The notes beneath the pieces were generated by a model that saw only the letters and a list, made by a program, of their open reading frames with translations, did not search any database and had not been told where the DNA came from. A stretch of 64,000 nucleotides of DNA from Serratia nevei (GTDB lineage: Bacteria > Pseudomonadota > Gammaproteobacteria > Enterobacterales > Enterobacteriaceae). The stretch lies in assembly GCF_037948395.1 (NCBI RefSeq), contig NZ_CP149940.1, positions 4,836,001-4,900,000 of the forward strand, read 5' to 3'. Shown here in pieces: positions 39,920 to 49,448 of the stretch. Position 1 is the stretch's first letter; each line of letters begins with the position of its first letter. Made by a program: the position numbers and the translations under genes.

Positions 39920-40030
39920 TGTATCGTAGCCTGACCTCTACGCCTGCCCCCTGTTTACCGCTCTCCCCTTGTGCCAAGGCTATGGAATTACAGTGCCCCC
40001 AAACGGGCATCCCTGACACGAGGTTTCTAG

Positions 40031-41398
40031 ATGAACCAAGCAGCACCCCAGAATTCCACCGTGGTAGCCAAGTTCGGCGGCACCAGCGTCGCCGACTTTG
40101 AAGCCATGAACCGCAGCGCCGACGTCGTGCTGGCCAACCCGCAGGTCCGCCTGGTGGTGTTGTCCGCTTCGGCGGGCGTCACCAACCTGTTGGTCGCCCT
40201 GGCCGAGGGTTGCGAGGCCGACAAGCGCAACTACCAGCTTGATGAAATTCGCCGCATCCAGTACGCCATCCTCGATCGCCTCACGGCACCGGCGGTGATC
40301 CGCGAAGAGATCGACCGACTGCTGGAAAACATCGCCATGCTGTCGGAGGCCGCGTCGTTGGCCACCTCGACGGCGTTGACCGACGAGCTGGTCAGCCATG
40401 GGGAGCTGATGTCCACCCTGCTGTTCGTGGAAATCCTGCGCGCCCGCAACGTGCAGGCCGAATGGTTCGACGTGCGCAAAGTGATGCGCACCGACGATCA
40501 CTTCGGCCGCGCCGTGCCGGACAGCGCCGCGCTCAGCGAACTGGCCCGAGCGCAGTTGCAACCGCGCCTGCAGGAAGCGCTGGTGGTCACCCAGGGCTTT
40601 ATCGGCAGCGAGCCGAAAGGCCGCACCACCACGCTCGGCCGCGGCGGCAGCGACTATACCGCCGCGCTGCTCGGCGAGGCGCTCGGCGTTGGCCGGGTGG
40701 ATATCTGGACCGACGTGCCGGGCATTTACACCACCGATCCGCGCGTGGTGCCGGCGGCCAAGCGCATCGACAAAATCGGTTTCGAAGAGGCGGCGGAAAT
40801 GGCCACCTTCGGCGCCAAAGTCCTGCACCCCGCCACCCTGCTGCCGGCGGTGCGCAGCGATATTCCGGTATTCGTCGGCTCCAGCAAGGATCCGGCGGCC
40901 GGCGGCACGCTGGTGTGCAACACCACCGAAAACCCGCCGCTGTTCCGTGCGCTGGCGCTGCGCCGCAAGCAAACGCTGCTGACGCTGCACAGCCTGAACA
41001 TGCTGCACGCGCGCGGTTTCCTGGCCGAGGTGTTCAATATTCTGGCGCGCCACAACATCTCCGTCGATCTGATCACCACCTCGGAGGTCAGCATTGCGCT
41101 GACCATGGACACCACCGGTGCCACCTCCGTCGGCGGCAGCCTGCTGACCACCTCGCTGCTGACCGAGCTGTCGTCGCTGTGCCGGGTGGAAGTGGAAGAG
41201 AACCTGGCGCTGGTGGCGATCATCGGCAACCAGCTGTCGCGGGCCTGCGGCGTAGGCAAAGAGGTGTTCGGCGTGCTCGATCCGTTCAATATCCGCATGA
41301 TCTGCTACGGTGCCAGCAGCTATAACCTGTGCTTCCTGGTACCGGGCGAAGAAGCCGAGCAGGTGGTGCGCGCCCTGCACCACAACCTGTTCGAATAA
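40031..41398 (+). CDS. lysC: Lysine-sensitive aspartokinase III
   Basis: A 455-residue monofunctional aspartate kinase, the first step from aspartate to lysine, threonine and methionine, feedback-inhibited by lysine. The kinase domain begins [20 protein letters not shown] and includes [20 protein letters not shown]. Two ACT domains follow from about residue 315 ([20 protein letters not shown], then [20 protein letters not shown]). There is no homoserine dehydrogenase domain, which separates it from ThrA and MetL. GAGG lies eight bases before the ATG. Expression is governed by the upstream lysine riboswitch. A GC hairpin without a U run lies just after the stop (41417-41435). Confidence 0.97.
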   Translation: MNQAAPQNSTVVAKFGGTSVADFEAMNRSADVVLANPQVRLVVLSASAGVTNLLVALAEGCEADKRNYQLDEIRRIQYAILDRLTAPAVIREEIDRLLENIAMLSEAASLATSTALTDELVSHGELMSTLLFVEILRARNVQAEWFDVRKVMRTDDHFGRAVPDSAALSELARAQLQPRLQEALVVTQGFIGSEPKGRTTTLGRGGSDYTAALLGEALGVGRVDIWTDVPGIYTTDPRVVPAAKRIDKIGFEEAAEMATFGAKVLHPATLLPAVRSDIPVFVGSSKDPAAGGTLVCNTTENPPLFRALALRRKQTLLTLHSLNMLHARGFLAEVFNILARHNISVDLITTSEVSIALTMDTTGATSVGGSLLTTSLLTELSSLCRVEVEENLALVAIIGNQLSRACGVGKEVFGVLDPFNIRMICYGASSYNLCFLVPGEEAEQVVRALHHNLFE

Positions 41399-41540
41399 GT
41401 CATTATCCCTGATTGCGGGCGCAGCACGCTGCGCCCCTGCGTCTAAAAAATTCGTTCAAAACCTGCAGGGGTTCAGCATGTTGAACCCGCAAAAAACACA
41501 ACCACACCCACCGTTCTCAATCTGGCTAAGGAAAACCTGC

Positions 41541-42458
41541 ATGTTGGCACTCTTCACGCGCTTATTCCCCCTGTGGGCGATACTGCTGTCCGTCACCGCC
41601 TATTACACGCCGACCTCCTTTACCGGCATCGGCCCCTACGTCAGCCCGCTGCTGATGCTGATCATGTTCGCCATGGGCGTCACGCTGCGGCTGGACGACT
41701 TCAAACGCGTGCTGGCGCGCCCCGGCCCGGTGGCGGCCGGCATCTTCCTGCACTATCTGATCATGCCGCTGGCGGCCTGGATCCTGGCGATGCTGTTCCG
41801 CATGCCGCCGGATCTGTCCGCCGGCATGGTGCTGGTGGGCAGCGTGGCCAGCGGTACCGCGTCCAACGTAATGATCTACCTGGCCAAGGGTGACGTGGCG
41901 CTGTCGGTGACCATCTCGGCGGTCTCGACGCTGGTGGGGGTGTTCGCCACGCCGCTGCTGACCCGCCTGTATGTCGACGCCAAGATCAGCGTCGATATCA
42001 TGGGCATGCTGCTGAGCATTCTGCAGATCGTGGTGATCCCGATCGGCCTGGGCCTGATCGTCCACCACACCCTGACCAAGGCGGTGAAACGCATTGAGCC
42101 GCTGCTGCCGGCGCTGTCGATGGTGTGTATCCTTGCGATCATCAGCGCGGTGGTGGCGGGCAGCCAAAGCCACATCGCCTCGGTCGGTTTGGTGGTGATC
42201 GTCGCGGTGATCCTGCACAACGGCATCGGTTTGCTCAGCGGCTACTGGGGCGGCAAGCTGTTCGGCTTCGACGAATCCACCTGCCGCACGCTGGCGATCG
42301 AAGTCGGCATGCAGAACTCCGGGCTGGCAGCCACGCTGGGTAAAATCTACTTCTCACCGCTGGCCGCTCTGCCGGGCGCGCTGTTCTCGGTCTGGCACAA
42401 CCTCTCCGGTTCGCTGCTGGCGGGGTATTGGTCCGGCCGCCCTATCAAGAAAAAATAA
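41541..42458 (+). CDS. panS: BASS-family transporter, probable ketopantoate/pantoate transporter PanS
   Basis: A 305-residue inner-membrane protein with nine or ten helices of the bile acid:sodium symporter family. Family blocks are [20 protein letters not shown], the crossing-helix region [20 protein letters not shown] and [20 protein letters not shown]. The closest group I recall is PanS, which imports ketopantoate and pantoate in Salmonella. The ATG at 41541 with AAGGA nine bases upstream gives the family N-terminus; an ATG at 41478 behind CAGGGG would add 21 polar residues and is possible. It lies 142 bases after lysC and ends at its own terminator. Confidence 0.8.
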   Translation: MLALFTRLFPLWAILLSVTAYYTPTSFTGIGPYVSPLLMLIMFAMGVTLRLDDFKRVLARPGPVAAGIFLHYLIMPLAAWILAMLFRMPPDLSAGMVLVGSVASGTASNVMIYLAKGDVALSVTISAVSTLVGVFATPLLTRLYVDAKISVDIMGMLLSILQIVVIPIGLGLIVHHTLTKAVKRIEPLLPALSMVCILAIISAVVAGSQSHIASVGLVVIVAVILHNGIGLLSGYWGGKLFGFDESTCRTLAIEVGMQNSGLAATLGKIYFSPLAALPGALFSVWHNLSGSLLAGYWSGRPIKKK

Positions 42459-42468
42459 ACCGCCTGTA

Positions 42469-42496
42469 GGGACGCAAACAATTGCGTCCCCGTTCT
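42469..42496 (+). terminator. Terminator after panS
   Basis: GGGACGCAA-ACAA-TTGCGTCCC followed by CGTTCTTCT, ten bases past the stop codon. Confidence 0.7.
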
Positions 42497-42843
42497 TCTC
42501 TGCGAAATTTCGTATTTCCCACTGGTCGGATTGTCATAATTCCTCTCATCCCCTATCATCCGTGAAAAATAAAAATTCAGATTCTTCCTAACCATGCCGA
42601 TAATGTTGGCAAGAGGAAGAGACGTTCTACTTTTTTTAATTAATTAAGTCACCAGGGTTGCCCACCATAAAAGAAGCAGCCTAATTATTATTTAGATCTA
42701 TACCCACCGTCTTATTTGCCGCGGCAAATCAAGATACCTCGCAATGTGCATGTCGCTCATTATTTCGGGCCGGCCGTCGGCCGCCCGTGGTTAACCTCAT
42801 GGATTGGGCGGGCTGCCCCGGCGGCCTCTCATAATGGATTACA
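42497..42843 (+). promoter_or_regulatory. shlBA upstream region
   Basis: 347 bases without a gene. The left part is AT-rich with T and A tracts (around 42630-42700), suitable for promoter and nucleoid-protein binding. The 16-bp perfect palindrome at 42714-42729 follows. The last 80 bases are GC-rich and can form hairpins (42766-42788), an unusual structured leader before shlB. Iron (Fur) and flagellar/Rcs-type control of shlBA are known from the literature, but no strong Fur box could be pointed to; CATAATGGATTACAATGATA next to the start is at best weak. Confidence 0.55.
42714..42729. promoter_or_regulatory. Perfect palindrome upstream of shlB
   Basis: ATTTGCCGCGGCAAAT, a perfect 16-bp palindrome, 115 bases before the shlB start. 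It has the form of a dimeric-regulator operator; the regulator is not identified. Confidence 0.5.
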
Positions 42844-44523
42844 ATGATAAAAAAAATAACCGCCTTGACGCTGTTGGTCAGCACGGCCCTTTCCGCCGAA
42901 ACCCTGCCGGACGCCCACATGATGCGGGATATGTCGATGGGGGAGTCGCGCCGTGCGTTGCAAGACAGCACGCGTGAAGTCAACCAGTTGATTGAGCAAC
43001 GCCGCTACCAGCAGCTGAAGCAGCAACGCTTGCTGGCGGAGCCGGAACCGCCCGCGCCCGCCCTGCCGCAGTCCGCGCAGTGCCTGCCGATCGCCGGCGT
43101 TTATCTGCAGGGCGTCACCCTGCTCTCGCCGACCGATTTATCCGCCCTGAGCGCGCTGCCGGAAAACTGCATCAGCAGCAATGATATCAATCGCCTGACC
43201 CGCGAATTAACGCGCCTTTATGTGCAAAAAGGCTATATCACCGCGCGCGTGCAAATTGTTCGCCCTAATTCACAGGGAGAATTGGGGTTAAGCGTCACCG
43301 AAGGATTTATCGAGAAAATAGAAGGCGGCGATCGCTGGGTCAACAGCCGTTTATTATTTCCGGGGCTGGAAGGCAAGCCGTTGAAATTAACCGAGCTCGA
43401 CCAGGGATTGGATCAGGCCAACCGTTTGCAATCGAATACCACCAAGCTGGATATATTGCCCGGCCACCAGGTTGGCGGTTCGGTCATTCGTTTGCGCAAT
43501 CAACATGCCAAGCCCTGGCTGATTACCGCCGGCACGGATAATTACGGCCAAAAAAGCACCGGCCAGTGGCTGGCGCGCGCCACCGCCACGCTGGACAGCC
43601 CGTTCGGCCTGTCGGACTTCGTCAGCCTGAACGCCAGCAGCACGCTGGAAAACCCGGCTCACCGCTATAACCGCGCCTATACCCTGCTCTATTCGCTGCC
43701 GTACGGCGCGTTCACCTTCAGCGGGTTCGCCAGCTTCTCGTCCTATGAGAACCACCAGCAGCTGCCGCACAACGTGGTCAAACTGCACGGCCAGACCCAA
43801 CAGTACGGGCTGCGCAGCGACTATGTGTTTTACCGCGATCACGATCAGATAGACAGCCTGAGCGGCCAGTTGACCTACAAGCGCATCGACAACTACTTCG
43901 AAAGCGTGCGCCTCGAAGTCAGCAGCCCCACGCTGACCCTGGCCGAGCTGAGCGCCAGCCACCTGCAGATTCTGCCCAACGGGGTGTTCAGCGCCAATCT
44001 CAGCGTCGAACAGGGTCTGCCGTGGTTGGGGGCCGATCGCCACCCGAGCTCGGTGCACCTCGACAGCCAGTTCACCAAGGGCAAGCTGTTCGCCAACCTC
44101 AGCCAGCGCCTTCACCTGGGCGAGGCGACCTATCAGCTCAACAACCTGTTCTATGGCCAGTACAGCCGCGACCCGCTGCCCGGCGTGGAATGGCTGAGCC
44201 TTACCGATCGCAGCGCCGTGCGCGGCTTTAGCCGCAGCACCCAGTCCGGCGACAACGGCTGGTATCTGCAGAACACGCTGTCGCGCAGCTTCAATCTGGG
44301 CGCCACCACGCTGACGCCGCGCCTCGGCGCCGACGTCGGCCGCATTTTGCCGCGCCAGGACAACTCGGGGTGGCGCAGCAGCGCCGGCCTGAGCAGCGGC
44401 GCCACGTTGCGCTATCGGCAGGCGCTGGTCGATCTCGAGGTCAGCCGCGGCTGGATCTTGTCAAATCACGCCACGCCGGAAGATCCCGTTCAGGTACTGG
44501 CACGCTTTTCTTACACCTTTTAA
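42844..44523 (+). CDS. shlB: Haemolysin secretion/activation protein ShlB (TpsB transporter)
   Basis: A 559-residue outer-membrane protein of the Omp85/TpsB family that exports ShlA and converts it to the active toxin. After a signal peptide (about 17 residues) comes the N-terminal helix and coiled linker (EVNQLIEQRRYQQLKQQRLL). Two POTRA domains follow (QCLPIAGVYLQGVTLLSPTD, and VTEGFIEKIEGGDRWV), then a 16-strand barrel. The loop-6 motif VRGF (DRSAVRGFSR) and the terminal aromatic FSYTF are intact. It matches S. marcescens ShlB as I recall it. It precedes shlA by 49 bases, one operon. Activation needs phosphatidylethanolamine, known from the family. Confidence 0.95.
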   Translation: MIKKITALTLLVSTALSAETLPDAHMMRDMSMGESRRALQDSTREVNQLIEQRRYQQLKQQRLLAEPEPPAPALPQSAQCLPIAGVYLQGVTLLSPTDLSALSALPENCISSNDINRLTRELTRLYVQKGYITARVQIVRPNSQGELGLSVTEGFIEKIEGGDRWVNSRLLFPGLEGKPLKLTELDQGLDQANRLQSNTTKLDILPGHQVGGSVIRLRNQHAKPWLITAGTDNYGQKSTGQWLARATATLDSPFGLSDFVSLNASSTLENPAHRYNRAYTLLYSLPYGAFTFSGFASFSSYENHQQLPHNVVKLHGQTQQYGLRSDYVFYRDHDQIDSLSGQLTYKRIDNYFESVRLEVSSPTLTLAELSASHLQILPNGVFSANLSVEQGLPWLGADRHPSSVHLDSQFTKGKLFANLSQRLHLGEATYQLNNLFYGQYSRDPLPGVEWLSLTDRSAVRGFSRSTQSGDNGWYLQNTLSRSFNLGATTLTPRLGADVGRILPRQDNSGWRSSAGLSSGATLRYRQALVDLEVSRGWILSNHATPEDPVQVLARFSYTF

Positions 44524-44572
44524 TTAATCAGCAGTTTTGCAGGACCCCACGGCAATATACGGAGAGACATGG

Positions 44573-47500
44573 ATGAAAAATAATAACTTCAGGCTTTCAG
44601 CAGCGGGCAAACTGGCCGCCGCGCTGGCGATTATTCTCGCCGCTTCCGCCGGCGCCTATGCCGCGGAGATCGTGGCGGCCAACGGCGCCAACGGCCCCGG
44701 CGTTTCCACCGCCGCAACCGGCGCGCAGGTGGTCGACATCGTCGCGCCGAACGGTAACGGGCTGTCGCACAACCAGTATCAGGACTTCAACGTCAACCAG
44801 CCCGGCGCGGTGCTGAACAACTCCCGCGAGGCAGGGCTGTCGCAGCTGGCCGGCCAACTGGGCGCCAACCCCAATCTGGGCGGGCGCGAAGCCAGCGTCA
44901 TCCTCAACGAAGTGATCGGCCGTAACCCTTCTCTGCTGCACGGCCAGCAAGAGATCTTCGGCATGGCGGCCGACTACGTGCTGGCCAACCCGAACGGCAT
45001 CAGCTGCCAGGGCTGCGGGTTCATCAATACCAGCCGCTCCTCGCTGGTGGTCGGCAACCCGCTGGTGGAGAACGGCCTGCTGCAGGGCTACAGCACCCTG
45101 GACAACCGCAATACCCTGAGCCTCAACGGTACCCTGAACGCCGGCGGCGTGCTGGATCTGATCGCACCGAAGATAGACAGCCGCGGTGACGTGATCGTAC
45201 AAGACTTCACCCACCGCAACGGCAAAGTGACGCCGGCGGCGATCAACGCCATCAGCGGCCATAACCGCGTGGCGCGCGACGGCAAGGTGCTGGCCAGCGT
45301 GCAGCCGACCACCGCGCTGGACAGCTACTACCTCGGCAGCATGCAGGCCGGGCGCATCAACATCATCAACACCGCGCAAGGCAGCGGCGTGAAGCTGGCG
45401 GGCACGCTGGCCGCCCGCGACGATCTCAAGGTGAAGGCCTACGATATTCGCAGCGAAAGCCGCGTTGACGACGCCAGCAGCAACCGCAACGGCGGCGACA
45501 ACTACCAGAACTACCGCGGCGGCATTTACGTCAACGACCGCAGCAGCAGCCAGAAGCTGACCCGCACCGAGCTGAAAGGCAAGAACATCAGCCTGGTGGC
45601 GGATAACCACGCGCACCTCACCGCCACCGATATTCGCGGCGAAGACATCACGCTGCAGGGCGGCAAGCTGACGCTCGACGGCCAGCAGTTGAAACAGACC
45701 CAGGGCCACACCGACGACCGCTGGTTCTACTCCTGGCAATACGACGTCACCCGTGAGCGCGAGCAGCAGCAGCAGGCAGGCAGCACCGTCGCCGCCAGCG
45801 GCAGCGCCAAACTCGTCAGTACCCGGGAAGACGTGAACCTGTTGGGCGCCAACGTCAGCGCCGATCGGGCGCTGAGCGTCAAGGCGGCGCGCGACGTGCA
45901 CCTCGCCGGGCTGGTGGAGAAGGATAAGTCCACCGAACGCGGCTACCAGCGCAACCACACTTCCAGCCTGCGCACCGGCAGCTGGAGCAGCAGCGACGAA
46001 AGCGAAAGCCTGAAGGCCAGCGAACTGCGCAGCCAGGGGGCGCTGACGCTGGAGGCCGGCAACAACGTCGCGACCCAGGGCGCCAAGCTGCACGCCGGCC
46101 GCGATTTGACGGTCAATGCCGGCAACCAAATCCAGATCGGGGTGCAGAAAACCGCCAACGCCAAAGCGGTGCGCGATGACAAAACCTCCTGGGGCGGCAT
46201 CGGCGGCGGCGACAACAAGAACAACAGCAATCGCCGCGAGGTCAGCCACGCCTCCGAACTGACCAGCGACGGCACCCTGCGCCTGAACGGCCAGCAGGGC
46301 GTCACCATCACCGGCAGCAAGGCGCGCGGCAAGGAAGGCGGCCTGGTCAACGCCACGCAAGGTGGCCTGCGCATCGACAACGCGCTGAGCACCACCGTGG
46401 ACAAAATCGATGCGCGCACCGGCACCGCCTTCAACATCACCAGCAGTTCACACAAGGCCGACAACAGCTACCAGAGCAGCACCGCCAGCGAGCTGAAGTC
46501 TGATACCAACCTGAAGCTGGTCAGCCGTAAGGATACCGACGTCATCGGCAGTCAGGTCACCAGCGGCGGCGAGCTGAGCGTGACGTCGCAGACCGGCAAC
46601 ATCAACGTCAAGGCCGCCGAACAGCAGCAAAAAATCGATGAGCAGAAGACCGCGCTGACCGTCAACGGCTACGCCAAAGAAGCCGGCGACAAGCAATACC
46701 GTGCCGGTTTGCGCATCGAACACACCCGCGACAGCGAAAAAACCACCCGCACCGAAAACCGCGCCTCGACCCTCAGCGGCGGTAGCGTGAAGCTCGAGGC
46801 GGAGAAGGACGTGACCTTCAGCGGCTCCAAACTGGTCGCCGACAAAGGCGACGCCAGCGTCAGCGGCAACAAGGTCTCGTTCCTGGCGGCCGACGATAAA
46901 ACCACCTCGAACACCGAGCAGACCAAGATCGGCGGCGGTTTCTACTACACCGGCGGCATCGACAAGCTCGGCAGCGGCGTGGAAGCCGGCTACGAGAACA
47001 GCAAAACGCAGGCGCAGAGCAGCAAGGCGGTCACCTCCGGCAGCGACGTCAAAGGCAACCTGACTGTCAACGCCCGCGACAAGCTGACCCAGCAAGGCGC
47101 GCAGCACAGCGTCGGCGGCACCTACCAAGAGAACGCCGCCGGCGTCGATCATTTGGCCGCCGCCGACACCGCCAGCAGCACCACCACCAAAACCGACGTC
47201 GGCGTGAACATCGGCGCCAACGTCGATTACAGCGCCGTGACCCGCCCGGTCGAGCGCGCGGTCGGCAAGGCGGCCAAGCTGGACGCCACCGGCGTCATCA
47301 ACGACATCGGCGGCATCGGCGCGCCTAACGTCGGCCTGGATATCGGCGCACAGGGCGGCAGCAGCGAAAAACGCAGCAGCAGCTCGCAGGCGGTGGTCAG
47401 CTCGGTGAAAGCCGGCAGCATCGACATCAACGCCAAAGGCGAAGTGCGCGATCAGGGCACGCAATATCAGGCAAGCAAAGGCGCGGTCACGCTGACGGCG

Positions 47501-49399
47501 GACAGCCACCGCAGCGAAGCTGCAACGAACCGCCAGGAAGAGCAGAACCGCGATACCCGCGGCAGCGCCGGCGTGCGCGTCTACACCTCCACCGGCAGCG
47601 ATCTGACCGTGGACGCCAAGGGCGAAGGCGGCACCCAGCGCAGCAACAGCAGCGCCAGCCAGGCGGTGACCGGCTCGATCGACGCGGCCAACGGCATCAA
47701 CGTCAACGTGAAAAAAGACGCGGTCTATCAGGGTACCGCGCTGAACGGCGGCAGCGGTAAAACCACCGTCGACGCCGGCGGCGATATCCGCTTTGATCAG
47801 GCCAGCGACAAACAGAGTGAGAACCACAGCGGCTTTAACGTCAAGGCCTCGGCGAAGGGCGGCTTCACCGCCGACAGTAAAAACTTCGGCGCCGGCTTCG
47901 GCGGCGGTACCAACAAAGGCGAAAGCAGCGGCAGTACCGCACAGGTCGGCAACGTCAGCGGCCAACAGGGCGTTGAACTGAAGGCGGGCCGCGATCTGAC
48001 GCTTAAAGGCACCGACGTTAAAAGCCAGGGCGACATCACCCTGAGCGCGGGCAACAAGGTCGCGCTGCAGGCGGCGGAATCGACCCAAACGCGCAAGGAA
48101 AGCCAGCTGTCCGGCAATCTCGATCTGGGCGCCGGCAGCAGCGACAGCAAGGAAAAAACCGGTGGCAGTCTCTCCGCCGGCGGCGCGTTCGACATCGCCA
48201 AGGTGAATGAGTCCGCGACCGAACGCCAGGGCGCTACGCTCGCCTCAGACGGCAAGGTCACCCTGTCCGCCGGCGGCAAAGGCGATGACGCGCTGCATCT
48301 GCAGGGCGCCAAGGTCAGCGGCGGCAGCGCCGTGCTCGAGGCGAAAAACGGCGGTATCCTGCTGGAGTCCGCCAAGAACGAGCAGCATAAGGACAACTGG
48401 AGCCTGGGCATTAAAGCCAACGCTAAAGGCGGCCAAACGTTCAACAAGGACGCCGCCGGCAAGGTCGATCCGAACACCGGCAAAGACACCCATACGCTGG
48501 GCGCCGGTCTGAAGGTCGGCGTGGAACAGCAGGATAAAACCACCCACGCCAACACCGGCATCACCGCGGGCGATGTGGCGCTCAACAGCGGCAAGGACAC
48601 CCGCCTCGCCGGGGCGCGCATCGATGCCGACAGCGTACAGGGCAAGGTGGGCGGCGATCTGCACGTTGAAAGCCGCAAAGACGTCGAGAAAGGCGTGAAG
48701 GTGGATGTGGATGCCGGTCTGAGCCACAGCAACGATCCAGGCAGCAGCATCACCTCCAAGCTGTCGAAGGTGGGCACGCCGCGCTACGCCGGGAAAGTGA
48801 AAGAGAAACTGGACGCCGGGGTGAACAAAGTGGCCGACGCCACTACCGACAAGTACAACAGCGTGGCGCGTCGCCTCGATCCGCAGCAGGACACCACCGG
48901 CGCGGTCAGCTTCAGCAAAGCCGACGGTAAAGTGACGCTGCCGGAAACGCCGGCCGGCGAGAAACCGCAGGGCCCGCTGTGGGATCGCGGTGCACGCACC
49001 GTCGGCGGCGCGGTGAAAGACAGCGTCACCGGGCCGGCGGGCCGCCAGGGGCAACTCAAGGTCAATGCCGAGGTGGTGAACAACAACGCGGTCGGCGAGC
49101 AATCGGCGATTACCGGTAAGCACGGCGTGGCGCTGCAGGTCGGCGGCCAAACCCAACTCACCGGCGGCGAGATCCGCAGCCAGCAGGGCAAGGTGGAACT
49201 GGGCGGCAGCCAGGTCAGCCAACAGGACGTCAGCGGCCAACGCTATCAGGGCGGCGGCCGCGTCGATGTGGCGGCCACGGTAGGCGGCCTGGCCGCCGGT
49301 GCGGCGAAACAGGGCGTTGACGGCAACGTGCCGTTCGCCAGCGGCCATGCCTCAACGAAACAGGCGGACGCCAAAGCCGGCGTGTTCAGCGGCAAATAA
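44573..49399 (+). CDS. shlA: Pore-forming haemolysin ShlA (TpsA exoprotein)
   Basis: A 1608-residue secreted toxin, the length of S. marcescens ShlA. Residues 1-30 are the Sec signal (cleavage after AGAYA). The two-partner secretion domain spans about 31-270 and carries NPNL (N99, mature Asn69) and NPNG (N139, mature Asn109), the two asparagines required for secretion/activation, plus a CQGC pair. The remainder is a long right-handed beta-helix of filamentous-haemagglutinin-type repeats (many GRDLTL, GNKVAL, SGGELSV units), with the pore-forming activity toward the C-terminus. The ATG at 44573 has GGAGAG upstream. The polypeptide is free of stops or frameshifts. A strong terminator follows. 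Confidence 0.96.
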   Translation: MKNNNFRLSAAGKLAAALAIILAASAGAYAAEIVAANGANGPGVSTAATGAQVVDIVAPNGNGLSHNQYQDFNVNQPGAVLNNSREAGLSQLAGQLGANPNLGGREASVILNEVIGRNPSLLHGQQEIFGMAADYVLANPNGISCQGCGFINTSRSSLVVGNPLVENGLLQGYSTLDNRNTLSLNGTLNAGGVLDLIAPKIDSRGDVIVQDFTHRNGKVTPAAINAISGHNRVARDGKVLASVQPTTALDSYYLGSMQAGRINIINTAQGSGVKLAGTLAARDDLKVKAYDIRSESRVDDASSNRNGGDNYQNYRGGIYVNDRSSSQKLTRTELKGKNISLVADNHAHLTATDIRGEDITLQGGKLTLDGQQLKQTQGHTDDRWFYSWQYDVTREREQQQQAGSTVAASGSAKLVSTREDVNLLGANVSADRALSVKAARDVHLAGLVEKDKSTERGYQRNHTSSLRTGSWSSSDESESLKASELRSQGALTLEAGNNVATQGAKLHAGRDLTVNAGNQIQIGVQKTANAKAVRDDKTSWGGIGGGDNKNNSNRREVSHASELTSDGTLRLNGQQGVTITGSKARGKEGGLVNATQGGLRIDNALSTTVDKIDARTGTAFNITSSSHKADNSYQSSTASELKSDTNLKLVSRKDTDVIGSQVTSGGELSVTSQTGNINVKAAEQQQKIDEQKTALTVNGYAKEAGDKQYRAGLRIEHTRDSEKTTRTENRASTLSGGSVKLEAEKDVTFSGSKLVADKGDASVSGNKVSFLAADDKTTSNTEQTKIGGGFYYTGGIDKLGSGVEAGYENSKTQAQSSKAVTSGSDVKGNLTVNARDKLTQQGAQHSVGGTYQENAAGVDHLAAADTASSTTTKTDVGVNIGANVDYSAVTRPVERAVGKAAKLDATGVINDIGGIGAPNVGLDIGAQGGSSEKRSSSSQAVVSSVKAGSIDINAKGEVRDQGTQYQASKGAVTLTADSHRSEAATNRQEEQNRDTRGSAGVRVYTSTGSDLTVDAKGEGGTQRSNSSASQAVTGSIDAANGINVNVKKDAVYQGTALNGGSGKTTVDAGGDIRFDQASDKQSENHSGFNVKASAKGGFTADSKNFGAGFGGGTNKGESSGSTAQVGNVSGQQGVELKAGRDLTLKGTDVKSQGDITLSAGNKVALQAAESTQTRKESQLSGNLDLGAGSSDSKEKTGGSLSAGGAFDIAKVNESATERQGATLASDGKVTLSAGGKGDDALHLQGAKVSGGSAVLEAKNGGILLESAKNEQHKDNWSLGIKANAKGGQTFNKDAAGKVDPNTGKDTHTLGAGLKVGVEQQDKTTHANTGITAGDVALNSGKDTRLAGARIDADSVQGKVGGDLHVESRKDVEKGVKVDVDAGLSHSNDPGSSITSKLSKVGTPRYAGKVKEKLDAGVNKVADATTDKYNSVARRLDPQQDTTGAVSFSKADGKVTLPETPAGEKPQGPLWDRGARTVGGAVKDSVTGPAGRQGQLKVNAEVVNNNAVGEQSAITGKHGVALQVGGQTQLTGGEIRSQQGKVELGGSQVSQQDVSGQRYQGGGRVDVAATVGGLAAGAAKQGVDGNVPFASGHASTKQADAKAGVFSGK

Positions 49400-49417
49400 C
49401 GCGCCTCTCCTAGGTAA

Positions 49418-49448
49418 TGCCCCCGGTGAAAACCGGGGGCATTTTTTT
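49418..49448. terminator. Strong bidirectional terminator after shlA
   Basis: ATGCCCCCGGT-GAAA-ACCGGGGGCAT followed by TTTTTT; the 11-bp stem serves shlA on the plus strand and overlaps the end of yjbB on the minus strand. Confidence 0.94.

Noticed and set aside
42820..42862. Fur box at the shlB start
   Set aside because: CATAATGGATTACAATGATA matches the Fur consensus at only about half the positions and overlaps the start codon. Iron control of shlBA is known from literature, but this site cannot be supported by eye.
44597..48777. Long minus-strand frames opposite shlA
   Set aside because: They lie wholly within shlA, are low-complexity (alanine, valine, glycine, leucine, serine rich) and follow from the repetitive codon pattern of the beta-helix repeats.
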